Shown here one piece after another: positions 47,794-59,123 of a DNA stretch of 64,000 bases. This DNA comes from Hoplostethus atlanticus (lineage: Eukaryota; Chordata; Actinopteri; Trachichthyiformes; Trachichthyidae). A program made the translations under genes and the position numbers. The stretch is taken from the NCBI GenBank assembly GCA_034670405.1, contig JAXDDX010000325.1, positions 119,501-183,500 of the forward strand. The letters are read 5' to 3'. How positions within the stretch are numbered: position 1 is the first letter of the stretch; each line of letters begins with the position of its first letter. A model generated the notes under the pieces. The model did no database searches. It saw nothing but the letters and a program-made list of their open reading frames with translations, and was not told where the DNA came from.

Positions 47794-48060
47794 AAGGAGT
47801 CCCAAAAGAAATCCCTGAGTACATGTGCCTCGCATTTGATTGTCTTAATCAATTTCTCAGTGTGCATCCTTTTCTCTGTTGTTTATAACAGGCAAGGCAC
47901 AGTATCTACATATGTTAACCATCTCAATTCAGCACAATTCATATTTTTCCCTCCATTACTGCATCCACTTGTTTATGGCATCAGGACAAAAGAGATAAGG
48001 AGATCTATTGCAAAAATTTGGCAAGACCCACTTCAATTCACTATTAAGGTAAAAGGTTAA
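47794..48060 (+). pseudogene. Odorant receptor fragment (TM6-TM7-tail only)
   Basis: Reads KESQKKSLSTCASHL (the KAxSTCxxHL motif before TM6), a hydrophobic TM6, then LHPLVYGIRTKEIRR (variant of the LNPxIYxxR motif in TM7) and a tail to TAA. About 88 codons, open, but everything before TM6 is missing and the fragment starts exactly at the MITE edge. It is on the opposite strand to the two intact receptors and diverged from them. It could be the tail of a once complete gene. Confidence 0.75.
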
Positions 48061-50579
48061 AGAAGTCTGGCAGTGTGGCAGGAGCCATTATCCGACCAGT
48101 TGAGCAGCAGAATAGTCCTTCTAACCAGATGGGATGAATACCACCAGCTACCAGCCAAGCACTGGGACATGTTTGCTGTGGCTGTTCATCTATTATGAAT
48201 CTATGAATCCTGCTGTAAGGCGACACATCTTTTTTCTCCCATTCATCTAATATCTGAATCAGACATCTGATCCCACATGTGGGAGATGCAGGATTGAATG
48301 TGGTCTGTTTCAGTGGGGATGAAAACAGCAGAGAAGCCATGGCCGAATCTTTGTAAACTTGCTGTATATCCATCTTGGAATAATTACCTGAAATTTATCA
48401 TTCAATATCTCTTTTGTCAATCAACCATGTAAATTACATGCTTCCCTTTAAAAACTATCACAAGATGTTTTAATGCTGTGCTGTCAACCATTCTGAGCAC
48501 ATGTTAGTTTATTCATATGATGGAGCTCTCATTGGAGTTCTTTTTTTTCATCTTGGATTCAACTGACTCCTGACTACCTACCAGTCTTTCTACCTTTACC
48601 AGATTATGCCTCTTTCACTCTTTTCTGAATAAAAACAATGACATAACAAAGTCTTGATTTGTAAGCTATGGCTCATAATTCATTCATGTGATATAAGTGA
48701 ATATGCTGTTTAAACTCCCACGACACCACAGTAAAAGATTGAAAGGATGTTTTAATTTATTGCACCAATGTCGGCCTGTGTGCTGTACCATCACATTACA
48801 TATCGATATTGCTTTGACCAGACAAGAAAGCACAGGCCTAACAAGCAACCAATGTGTTGGTCAAGCTTGTTTTCAGTGAGGTCGTCATCCATTTTGCACT
48901 GCACCGAGGACCATATTGAACGCCTTGTTTTTTTCGGTGTGTAACATTCTTAATTGCCACCCGGGGAATTAGGAAGTAAAGTACACTAATGACCTGTTAT
49001 GTAATGACCCTTTGGGCACGATCCACTTTACTTTAGCTTCTGAATTCCCTGTGCACAACAGTACGACTTTGGAAAGTTTTGACCATCATCCAATTAAACG
49101 TACAGAAGCATTCCATTTACCATCTCAGAGTTACAGGGCGCACAAAACGTGTAATTTACAAAAAATAATGTAATTTAATAAATGCCCATGAAGTTTCAAA
49201 GAAAAGCCAGAAGGTCTTCCAGTGTGTGAACGTGTGTTCCCATCCCATGGCTATTGTACAGACAAGCCAAGGCCATCTGTCGGGCCCTGGAGCACACGGC
49301 TATCAAATAACACTTAATGTTGTGGTAGGGGAGAGGAACCTGTCAAGACAACAACAAGACACCACACAGCAGTGAGGTAAACAGATTGCCCTACACTGAT
49401 GCCAATTCCTTTATGGCAAAAACCTCCAGAATAAACAATGTGCACCGACTGATCAGAAAAACAACGGAAGGGTTTATATCCATTATTATATAATATTATA
49501 TATATAAGGACCTGCTGACCAAGACAAATTAATCAACGTTGTATTGGAAAGGCCAAGTAGAAAGAAATGTAAATGTTATTTGAAGACCTTGTTATTTCCT
49601 AAACGTTGTTTCTTCCAAAGATCGGACATGCTCTGCTAGTCTGTTTTTTAATGTCTGATTATAAATGGCATTTGATTTCATGGCTTTGATTATTAGATTT
49701 TGTTTTTGGGGATATGCTTTATCCCCCATTATGGTTTGCATTTTATTCTTGTATTAAATACATAAATTCCCCAGTCTGAACTAAAACTGTTGTGGAGTCT
49801 CTATCTATTCCCCTGCATGTGATTGAAGTCATAAATCATATCAGACCTAATAGAAAAGCTTTCCTTTCTGGAGCCCTTTTGAGGGCCAAAAGGAATTTTG
49901 TGGAGGGGCAAATTTGGCCCACAGGCCCTACTTCAGAATCAGAATCAGAAACAGGTTTATTGCCAAATATGTTTTCACATACAAGGAATTTGTCTTGGTG
50001 ATTGGTGCATAACAATAAACAATAAACATAGAAGAATAAGAACAAAACAAGAATAAAAGCAAGTACTGTAGAGGCAAAGGTCAGGAATACATGTGTGAAA
50101 AAATATGTGAAAAGATATAAGAAACAAGAAAAAGAATATTGTGCCATATACATGTGCAAGTGTATGTGCAAATTTGTGTGTTAATGTAACGCATTAACGC
50201 ACTGGAAGCCCCTCTAAGGTGAGGTGCATTTCACACAGCAGCACCACAGCACACTTTACACAGAAATATTTTCAGCACTAAAGACCATATAACTTTCAAT
50301 AATAGGTAGTAATGAAGTCTGGTTTAGAGTGGATTATCCCTTAATGTTCTAATAAAGGTAAAGGCAGATGTGATTGGACAGATTTGTAATATTTACCCTT
50401 TCTGGTTTGCAAACCCTAATAACAATGGGGTCATGCTCAATGCTCCACAGCATTCAATGCCAAAATCTGTAGCACTGAAATCAGCACTGAAACTGTTTTT
50501 CTATAAGATACAAGTGCTCATAAATCACTGTTATCTTCAGTGGCACAGACATGACTAGGATTCAAAATGGGCACAAAAA

Positions 50580-50610
<31 letters not shown>

Positions 50611-51193
50611 TAATAACAATAAATATTGCTGGTTTGGTCAGATTGCATCAGAAATGTTATTTTCTCAGATAGCTCAGGTTAGTGATTACATTTTGATTGA
50701 TTCAAATATTTTCACATAACACATTTCAATGTTATTTTTGTTTAATGCATGTTTAATTGCAATCTTTGCAATTTTTATGAACATTAGCATTAATCAAATA
50801 GCGGTTAGCAGTGAGTGGATCAGGATAAAACTAGTTATGTCGGTTCAATATGTAAGATGTGACAGAGAAGTACTAGACATTGTACGAGCTATAACTAAAA
50901 TAATTAAGTTTTATGAACAGTTCCAATCACCTTTCACTGACTGAATAAAGATAACATGGTAATGTACAGCCATTTGTTTTGAGTCTTTAGACGGATCAAA
51001 ATTCTCTTTCTCTCTGCTTCTAATGTTTCCATGTTTAATTCCATCTGTGGTTAACAGTTAACCAGAAACATCCCATTACTGCTGACACTAGTGAAAGGCA
51101 TCCATTTATTCTGTCTTTTCCTGGAAGTAGAGCTGAGCAAGTCTATTAGATGACTGCAAAGATTGGTATCCATCCCGATCGCACATGAATGAA
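48061..51193. other. Intergenic, AT-rich
   Basis: Holds a dispersed repeat at 49925-50200 (listed) and an (AATA)n/(ATA)n microsatellite at about 50575-50620. Otherwise no coding, RNA or repeat feature I recognise. Confidence 0.5.
49925..50200 (-). mobile_element. LINE/SINE 3'-end-like dispersed repeat
   Basis: AATCAGAATCAGAAACAGG followed by TTTATTGCCAAATATG and ACATACAAGGAATTTGTCTT is a sequence repeated widely in teleost genomes, and resembles the tail of a non-LTR element on the minus strand. Family not certain. Confidence 0.5.
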
Positions 51194-52129
51194 TTATGAG
51201 CCATCCATTTTACAAAAGACCAGGCTTTTACACATATTACGGATTTTTGACATCCTCAATCCGTAGAGTATGGGGTTGAAGAGCGGTTGGCATGTAAGAA
51301 AGTACAATGATAAAATAATGCGCAACATTTGTGGTACATCGGTCATATCAAATCTGCTCTGAAATATTTCAAAACAGCACCCAAAAGTAAAGTTCAGAAG
51401 GGAAGCAAGGTGAGGTGTGCAGGTACTAATAGCTTTCTGTCTGGTCTCTCTGGAGCCGGCTAAACAAATTTGAAGAATCTTCATGTAAGAGAAAAGGATT
51501 GCCGTTAAAGGAACAAAGACTGTGAGAACAGTGGCAAAGAGTCCATAGATGTTATTTACTCTGGTGTCAGAGCATGCCAACTTGACAATAGGGTAGTTGT
51601 CACAGTACACTTTGTTAATGACATTTTCACACAGTGTCAAATGAATGCTCAAGGCTATAGGGACAAGACATTCAAGAAAACAGTACAACCATATCACAAC
51701 AATAAAGAGAGCCACCTTGTTAGATGTCATGCGTCTATTATATTGTAGTGGACAACAGATAGCAAGGTACCTGTCATACGACATGACAGCTAAGCTGCAA
51801 AACTCTATAGTGGCATATGTATATAAACAGAAAATCTGCAAAAAACAAAGTGAAGCAGAAACAATGTGAGTGTCAGAGACTATCTGAACCAGAAGGAATG
51901 GAAACAACCCTGCACTGCCATACAGTTCATTTACAAACAGGCTGCATAGAAAAAGATACATAGGTTCATGTAAGCCTCTCTTCATACAAATAATCACAAT
52001 GAGCAAGAAATTGGCAAAGACAATTAAAATGTACAAAGAAATAACAGTCATGAAAAATAAGTATTTCAGAGGTCCACTGTTGAAATAGGCACCAAGTATG
52101 AAATATGAAAACTGTGTAGAATTTGCCAT
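51194..52129 (-). CDS. Odorant receptor, class-A GPCR, intact single exon, 311 aa
   Basis: Seven-transmembrane odorant receptor of olfactory neurons coupling to a Gs-type G protein. It has N-glycosylation site NST at residue 3, seven hydrophobic segments, LHEPMYLFL in the first loop to TM2, MSYDRYLAICCPLQY after TM3 (family motif MAYDRYVAIC), KAISTCTPHL before TM6 and FNPILYGLR in TM7. Cysteines for the extracellular loop bridge are present. Usual length for the family (300-330 aa), no frameshift. The ATG gives MANSTQF and the same start is conserved in the paralogue at 60130-61056. It is part of a duplicated segment that extends through upstream sequence. The clade within fish receptors is not assigned. 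Confidence 0.95.
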   Translation of the reverse strand: MANSTQFSYFILGAYFNSGPLKYLFFMTVISLYILIVFANFLLIVIICMKRGLHEPMYLFLCSLFVNELYGSAGLFPFLLVQIVSDTHIVSASLCFLQIFCLYTYATIEFCSLAVMSYDRYLAICCPLQYNRRMTSNKVALFIVVIWLYCFLECLVPIALSIHLTLCENVINKVYCDNYPIVKLACSDTRVNNIYGLFATVLTVFVPLTAILFSYMKILQICLAGSRETRQKAISTCTPHLASLLNFTFGCCFEIFQSRFDMTDVPQMLRIILSLYFLTCQPLFNPILYGLRMSKIRNMCKSLVFCKMDGS

Positions 52130-53330
52130 GATCCTCCTTTTGGTTCATTTAACCATTCTCATTTGCCTCAAAATAAAAGATTTGGATGTCTTATTATTAT
52201 TCTTATTCTTATTATTCTTATTATTCTTATTAGCAGCAGCAGCCGTATTGTTGTTATCTTTGTTATTTATTTTGTAAAGGTTTAAACTAGTGTATTACTA
52301 ACACTGTGTTCATACATCCATTAACATTATTCAGCATTATTACTGTAAACAACTTCAAACTTACCATGCCCTCATTTAAACTCTATATCCGTAAATCTAT
52401 CAATATTATGTCAGTTTAGAAATGACCGTTTGTCTTTATCTGCATTTATCTGCTGTCCTGTAGACTGCCAGTGAATCTTTACTAACTGAGCTGAAACATT
52501 AAGTCTGCTCCTTTATACCTTTTCAACACAGACAACGACCACGGCAGTCTGCCCTTATTATCAAAGGCCCCACTAGAGGTATTACTACCAGAAAAAAAAA
52601 GTAAAAAATTAGTAGATCCCCGCTTATTGCTGTTTCAAATGGACAGCTCAGTAACTGCAATTATTAATAGGAATGAAGGAAGAAAAGAACAGCTTTCTTT
52701 GAAAAGGTGATGTATGAGAGACTCTGGGGAAAAATTAAATGATGATAAAGTTTATTTGTATAGTGAGTTTTAAAGAGAAAAATGGAGTGAATTTTAAAAA
52801 GTCAGCAACTGCCCAGGGGCCCCGGACTACCAGGGGCATTCATTGGTTTGCATTAATTTGATTTACGCAAATTTTACTTGGATTATGTGCCTGTACAGAT
52901 ATATTGTATATTGAAAGAGCAGGGCCCCAGGCCTAGAAACAAACAAATGGGCCCCCAGTTCAAGAGACATAGCTCAGAAAGTCTCAGATACTACACAGGT
53001 TTGCTATTGGAGATCCCTTGGTCACTATTTCTGGTCAAGCAAGATTATTATAGGGTCCCCCCTTACATACCCACAATGTGCCCTATATATTTGCAGCTGG
53101 GGGCCATCAAATGACAGGGCCCATTTAGTTCCTGTTCTTGTCTTCTGGGGCCTCAGGCAACATTTGATTTGGGCCCATCCCCATCCCCTCATTGGTATTA
53201 TCATACAGTCCTGCAACTGCCAAGTCACAATCATTGGACAGTTTAATTGTAAAATCACAAAATGGTATCAACCTATGCAAGGCTACAAATACAACAGAGG
53301 AAACATCAGTTAACATTGTTAACAAGTCAA
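52130..53330. other. Upstream region of receptor 1, duplicated at 61057-62045
   Basis: Shares with the second copy an AT-rich stretch (AATAAAAGATTTGGATGTC), AACACTGTGTTCATACATCC, and CGACCACGGCAGTCTGCCC. It probably contains the receptor promoter. Copy 1 has extra sequence at about 52760-52995 and a longer (TTATTCTTA)n run at 52191-52232. Confidence 0.6.
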
Positions 53331-53858
53331 GTCAAGTTTATTTGTCACATGTAGTGAATACAGCAGGTGTGTTCTATACAGTGAAATGCTTACTTACAAG
53401 CTCTACCTACAGTCAAAAATTAAGTACAATAATAACAATAAAAATAAATATATGAGAAAGGGTTTAATATAAAGTGTATACTGTAAGTACAGGATGAATG
53501 GCAGGGGTGGGTGGTAGAGTCTGTAAGGTGCATAGAGTCAGTGCAAGTTAGGGATGGAATGGATTGACCGGGATGCCATCGGTAGGCTGTTTAGCAGTCT
53601 TATGGCTTGGGGGTTGAAGTTCTAGTCGATGCTCCTGTACCGTTTGCCAGATTACCAGAGTGAACAGTCTGTGAGCTGGGTGACTGAGGTCCTTGGTGAT
53701 TTTGCCATACCAGGCGGTGATGCACCCAGTCCAGATGCTCTCAATGGTGCAGCTGTAGAACTTGCAGAAGATCTTGGGGCAAATACCAAATCGTTTCAAT
53801 CTCCTGAGTGGGAAAATGCGCTGCCGCACTCTCTTCACAACGGTATTGGTGTGTGTGC

Positions 53859-54263
53859 TGTCAGGGGTTGCAGTTTGTGTAGGACCCAGAACGCAGACCA
53901 CAACAAGGGAGTAGGGAAAAAGAGGTTTTAATGGTGAGCAGGTGCTGGGATGGTGGGGGGTGCAGAGGCTGGGCTGGATGGGGCTGGGGCAGGCAGGCGA
54001 GGCAGGAGCGAGGAAAGCAGGCAGGCTGATGGATAGCGGCGAGGAGACACGAGGAAGGAGGCGTTCAGGGGATCTTGGGAGACAGGAGAATTGGTTAGTA
54101 TAAGCACAAGGGTACACCAGGGAAAATACTCAGACAAGGTCATGAGCGGCCGAGAGAGTGACTACCACGGAAGTTGGCGGAACAATCTGTCGATGAGTGG
54201 TTGTATGTACTGTTGGGCTGATGGCTTGATAGGCGGCAGGTGTGGAGGAAAGGCAGGGCCAGG
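53859..54263 (-). repeat. 3' LTR of the Gypsy element, truncated
   Basis: 405 bp aligned to 57682-58099 of the other LTR with roughly a dozen to fifteen substitutions and one small deletion. The inner about 116 bp, present in the other LTR, is missing, and the integrase frame runs straight into it. Confidence 0.88.
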
Positions 54264-56700
54264 CAGGGTCAGCTGGAGGGCACAATGGGCTGGAGGAGAC
54301 AGGCTTGAGCAGGGACACATGGAACGAGCAGCCTTCCAAATCCGGCAGCAGCGCTGGAGGTGGACCTGAACAGACGGCACCACCACCTCCTCCTCCTGAG
54401 CAGGAAAGAGGGGAGGTTGGTAGCCCAACGATGTCTGGAAGGGGGACATACCTGTGGCGGTGCTGGTGAGGGAGTTGTGGGCGTACTCGACCCATGGTAG
54501 TTGAGAGCTCCAGGAGGAGGGATGGTGAGCGGTGATGCAGCAGAGGGCCGCTTCCAGGTCCTGGTTGGCCCGCTCCGTCTGCCCATTGGACTGGGGGTGG
54601 TAGCCGGAGGAGAGGCTGACGGTGGCACCCAGAGCCTGGCAGAAGGCCTTCCACACCTGGGAGGAGAACTGCGGACCCCGGTCAGAAACGATGTCCTGGG
54701 GGATCCCGTGGAGCCGGAACACGTGGAGCACCAGGAGGTCCGCAGTCTCCCTGGCAGAGGGAAGCTTGGGGAGAGGGATAAAGTGGACCGCCTTGGAAAA
54801 TCGTCTGACAATCGTGAGAATGCTGGTATTACCGGCTGATGGAGGGAGACCAGTGACGAAGTCGACGGCGATGTGTGACCAAGGACGGCTGGAGTGGGCA
54901 GTGGGTGCAGTAGGCCAGCGGGAGGCTGGTGGGAGGACTTGCTGCGGGTGCAGACGGAGCAGGCAGACACGAAGGCTCGGGTGTCCTGGGTCATGGAGGG
55001 CCACCAAAAACTCTGCCTGATGAAGGCCAGGGTGCGGGCGAAGCCGGGGTGATAAGTGAGCCTAGACGAGTGGCCCCACTGGAGAACCTGGGACCTGGCG
55101 GAGTCGGGCACAAAAAGACGGTTAGCGGGCCGTTACCTGGGTCTGGGTGGTTGCGCTGGGCCACCCTGACGAGGCTTTCGACCTCCCATGCAGCCGCCCC
55201 CACCACGCAGGACGGGGGGAGAATGGTCTCAGGCTCAGGAGTGGACTTCTCGGGAGCCCACTGGCAGGAGAGAGCGTCCGGCTTGATGTTGTGGGAGCCG
55301 GGGCAGTAGGTGAGGGTGAAATTGAACCTCCCCAGGAACAATACCCACCGTGCTTGCTGGGAGTTGAGCCGTTTAGCGGAGCGGAGGTAGGAGAGGTTCT
55401 TGTGGTTGGTCCAGACCACAAACGGTTGCTCCGCCCCCTCCAGCCAATGCCTCCACTCCTCCAAGGCCAGGACCACCGCCAGGAGCTCCCGGTTCCCCAC
55501 GTCATAGTTCCGCTCAGCAGGGGAGAGACGCCGGGAGAAGAATGCGTAGGGGTGTAATTTCTGGTCCTCCGAGGATCGTTGAGACAGGACGGCCCCACGC
55601 CGGAGTCGGAAGTGTCCACCTCCACCACAAACTGGTTAGAGGAGTCCGGATGTCTCAAGACCGGGGCTGATGTGAAGAGACGCTTGAGGTGGGTGAAGGC
55701 TACATCCGCCTCGGGGGTCCAGGAGAATGGGGAGAGGGTGGAGGTGAGCCGGGTAAGCGGGGCTGCGACCCTGCTGAAGTCCCGGATAAACCTCCGGTAG
55801 AAGTTGGCGAAGCCCAGGAATTGCTGGAGCTGCTTCCGGGAGGAGGGTGTCGGCCACTCAGCCACAGCCTGGATCTTGGCCAGGTCTGTCTTCACCTGCC
55901 CCTGCTCAATGATGTAACCTAGGAAGCTTACAGACGGAACATGAAATTCACACTTCTCAGCCTTGACAAACAGTTTATTTTCAAGCAGACAACAGAGCAC
56001 CAACCTGACATGCTGGACGCGCTCCTCCCTGTCCCGGGAGAAGATCAGGATGTCGTTGATGTAAACAAAGACGAACCGGTTCAGCATGTCGCGGAGGACA
56101 TCATTGACGAGTGCCTGGAAGACCGATGGATCGTGGATGTAGGCCTCCATGGCTTCCCTCTCTGGGCGAGAGAGGTTGTAGAGGCGGCTAGTAGGCAGGG
56201 GAGCTCTGGGAAGCAGATCGATGGCGCAGTCGTAAGGTCAGTGAGGAGGTAGGGAGAGGGCCCGTTGTTTATTAAACACCTCACCGAGGTCGTGATAGAC
56301 AGAGGGAACAGAGGAGAGGTCGGGAGGCTCCGGGACAGGAACAGCGGTGGACTTATTGGGGGCCAGGGCAGACAGGAGGCAGTGGGAGTTGCAAAACACG
56401 CTCCAGCGGATCACAGAGCCAGAGGACCAGTCGATGTGCGGGTTGTGGAGCGCCAACCAGGGCCGACCCAACACCACTGGAGCATGGGGAGAGGAGATGA
56501 CGTGGAGCTGGATGCGTTCCCGGTGGTTCCCCAACAAAACCAGCGTGAGAGGTGCAGAGCGGTGCGTGATCCGGGCCAGGAGCTTGCCTTCCAGCGCATT
56601 GACCGTCAACGGGGAAGGGAGAGGTTCGGTGGGGATTTCGGCCTGCTAAACCAGCGTGGAGTCGATAAAGCTGGCATCGGCGCCAGAGTCCACTAAAGCG
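54162..56700 (-). pseudogene. Gypsy pol remnant (protease, RT, RNase H, integrase)
   Basis: Protease motif LVDSGADASF near 56660-56700 is followed by an in-frame TAG. The RT has lost roughly its N-terminal half (a junction near 56120 joins [13 protein letters not shown] sequence to [14 protein letters not shown]), and its catalytic box reads [11 protein letters not shown], with Asn for the first Asp. RNase H-like sequence lies at about 55120-55560 with a frameshift. Integrase has the zinc region (CSVCTRSK) and catalytic core [16 protein letters not shown] and [11 protein letters not shown] at 55111-54162, with D, D and E in place. Confidence 0.85.
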
Positions 56701-56785
56701 AGCACCGGGAGCGTCTCTTTGGACCAGAGGAGGGAGGCGTCGAACCAAACGCAGGACTGGGCTGGAGGATGGGTAGTGGAATGGC

Positions 56786-57665
56786 TCAACAGGGTCCCCG
56801 CAGTTGCTGATGAGCCTCCCCTTTTGGGCTGGAGAGGACAGGCAGCCAGGAAATGGCCAGCCTGGCCGCAGTAGATGCAGGCTCCACTTCGGAGGTGAGA
56901 ACGGGCCTGGCATCACCACCTCCCCCCGGGAGGTGAGCGATTCCTCTGAGGAGGCTGGGCTCGACTCGCCACTGTGCAGCCAGGTCGGAAACTTTAATCG
57001 CAAGCTGAATGGCCTCCTCTACAGTCCCCAGATCCCCCCGGAGCGCCACTTCCCTGCTCACTTCCCGGCTAAGTCCGCGGTGATAAGGGCGCTGTCGTTC
57101 CAGCCGGACTCGATGGCTAAAGTGCGGAATTTGCCTACAAATTCCCAAACACTGGGCTTGCCCTGTCGAAGTCGTACCAAGTGTTGCCCTGCTTGCTGTC
57201 CCCTTATGGGGTGGTCAAAAACACGCTGGACCTCGGTAGCAAAAGCTACAGATGATTGCGCTGTGTGAGAGCCCTGCTCATAGAGAGCGTTGTAAAAACT
57301 AAGCGGGGCTCCTTCCAACAGATTCGCAATAAAAGCAATTTTCGCTGTTTCGCTCCCATAGCGGGACGGTTGGGCATTAAAAGCAAGTCTACACTGGATT
57401 AAAAACTCACGACAGGTGTTGGGATTGCCGGAATACTTTGCCGGGGGTGGAATATGCGGAGGCTGGAGGAAGGAACAGGTGGGACGGCCGCTAGGGGTGG
57501 CGAGGAATCCGTCGCCATAGTTGGTCCCAAGCGGAGAGTGGCCAGAGCTGTGGAAATGTCCCTTAGCTGATCCAGGACAGCTTGTAACGCCTGCTCGTGT
57601 TGGTCCAAGCATTGTCCCTGGTTTGAGATCACCTGCTTCAGGGTGTCGTAGTCTGCTGGATCCAT
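56786..57665 (-). pseudogene. Gypsy gag remnant
   Basis: Starts MDPADYDTLKQVISNQGQC just inside the 5' LTR and shifts frame near 57430. It continues with capsid-like sequence (CREFLIQCRLAFNAQPS) and ends with a CCHC zinc knuckle (CIYCGQAGHFLAAC) at about 56841-56879. At least two frame changes make it non-functional as read. Confidence 0.82.
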
Positions 57666-57681
57666 GCTGGCCAGATTGTTC

Positions 57682-58215
57682 TGTCAGGGGTTACAGTTTG
57701 TGTAGGACCCAGAACACAGACCACAACAAGGGAGTAGGGAAAAAGAGGTTTTAATGGTGAGCAGGTACTGGGATGGTGGGGGGTGCAGAGGCTGGGCTGG
57801 ATGGGGCTGGGGCAGGCAGGGAAGGCAGGAGCGAGGAAAGCAGGCAGGCTGGTGGATAGCAGTGAGGAGACATGAGGAAGGAGGCGTTCAGGGGATCTTG
57901 GGAGACAGGAGAATTGGTTAGTATAAGCACAAGGGTACACGAGGAAAGATACTCAGACAAGGTCATGAGCGGCCGAGAGAGTGACTACCACAGAAGTTGG
58001 CGGAACAATCTGGCGATGAGTGGTTGGAGAGCCGGGGTATATGTACTGCTGGGCTGATGGCTTGATAGGCGGCAGGTGTGGAGGAAAGGCAGGGCCAGGA
58101 GAGGGAGCCACACCCACGCCACACACACAGACATACAATGAGAGACAGGGGAGGTGGAGACACAAGGGAGGTAGAGACACAGGGAAAACCTGGGGTCGGG
58201 GCTGGAGCTGTGACA
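57682..58215 (-). repeat. 5' LTR of the Gypsy element, 534 bp, complete
   Basis: Begins (plus strand) TGTCAGGGGTTACAG and ends GGAGCTGTGACA, with 5-bp inverted termini. The minus-strand sequence directly inside it leads within 17 bp to the gag start. Confidence 0.9.
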
Positions 58216-58344
58216 TGTGCTCCATGTGAGGTTTTTGCTGAGGTGGACACCGAGGAACTTGAAGCTCTTGACGCGCTCCACCTCAGCTCTGTTGATGTGG
58301 ATGGGGATGTTGAGAGAAAGGTTATTGTCCTGGCACTACACTGT

Positions 58345-59123
58345 TGTTCTCGGCTAACATCGCATCAGTGACACGCTCCTGCAGATTCCTCCTCTACAAC
58401 ATCAGGAGGATTCTCCCCTTCCTCACTGAAGAGGCAGCGCAGTTGCTCATCCAGGCTCTTGTTATCTCCCGCCTGGACTACTGCAACTCCCTCCTTGCTA
58501 GTGCCCCGGTGTCTGCCTTCAGACCTCTGGAGCTTGTTCAGAAAGCTGCAGCTCTTCTGGTGTTCAACCGCCCCAAGTTCTCCCACACAAGTACCCTTCT
58601 CTACACTGGCTCCCTGTAGCAGCTCATCCAGTTCAAGACCCTGGTGCTAACATAAAGGGCAGTGAAAGGAACAGCTCCTTCTTACCTCCAGGTTATGGTC
58701 AAGCCTTACACCCCCGCCCAACTTCTTCGCTTTTCTCTGTCCTGGCCCCACAGTGGTGGAATGAACTTCCCACTGATGTCAGAACAGCAGAATCGCTGCC
58801 CATCTTTCGCCGCAGGCTGAAAACCCACCTCTTCAAGAAACACTACCATGACCCTTCCTCTTAGCACTTGCCTATTTGTCTTCACTTATTTGTCTGAGCT
58901 CTTGTTTATTTGCTTCACTTATTTGTCTCATTTGTTTAATTAAAAAGTAGGTAGCTAACTTATACCTCAGCACTGGTTCTGCTCTTAGATGCTTGTTTAG
59001 GAAGGAAATTACGATTACGATTTCTGGTGACTAGTAGTTCTCTTGCCTACCTATGTTGAATGCACTTATTGTAAGTATCTTTGGATAAAAGCATCTGCTA
59101 AATGCCTGTAATGTAATGTAATG
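58345..59123 (+). mobile_element. L2-type LINE 3' fragment
   Basis: Codes for the RT C-terminal end (VISRLDYCNSLLASAPVSA, then ELVQKAAALLVFNRPKF and, after a stop, WWNELPTDVRTAESLPIF) followed by the L2-type tail TTGGATAAAAGCATCTGCTA and a (TGTAA)n end. It has an in-frame stop (TAG at 58617) and frameshifts. It abuts the LINE copy 1 fragment. Confidence 0.82.

Larger units (their letters stand above)
53859..58215 (-). mobile_element. Ty3/Gypsy LTR retrotransposon, degenerate, 4.36 kb
   Basis: Full span bounded by TGTCA (53859) and TGACA (58215), with 5-bp target duplication TGTGC at 53854-53858 and 58216-58220. LTRs are direct repeats. Order on the minus strand is LTR, gag, protease, RT, RNase H, integrase, LTR, the Gypsy order. 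No env-like frame. Coding is broken by stops, frameshifts and deletions (see gag and pol entries). Confidence 0.92.
53331..58343 (-). mobile_element. LINE fragment (copy 1) split by the Gypsy insertion
   Basis: Two pieces, 53331-53858 and 58216-58343, make one LINE 3' region on the minus strand. It has a tail rich in CAAGTCAAGTCAAGTTTATT, TGTCACATGTAGTGAATAC, then degraded RT C-terminus (FYSCTIESIWTGCITAWYG). It is homologous to 62046-62960, which is uninterrupted. Copy 1 lacks about 115 bp that copy 2 retains near 62425-62540. Confidence 0.8.

Noticed and set aside
48044-48373. 109-codon minus-strand open frame beside the receptor fragment
   Set aside because: No recognisable motif, overlaps the receptor tail antisense, no conserved start context.
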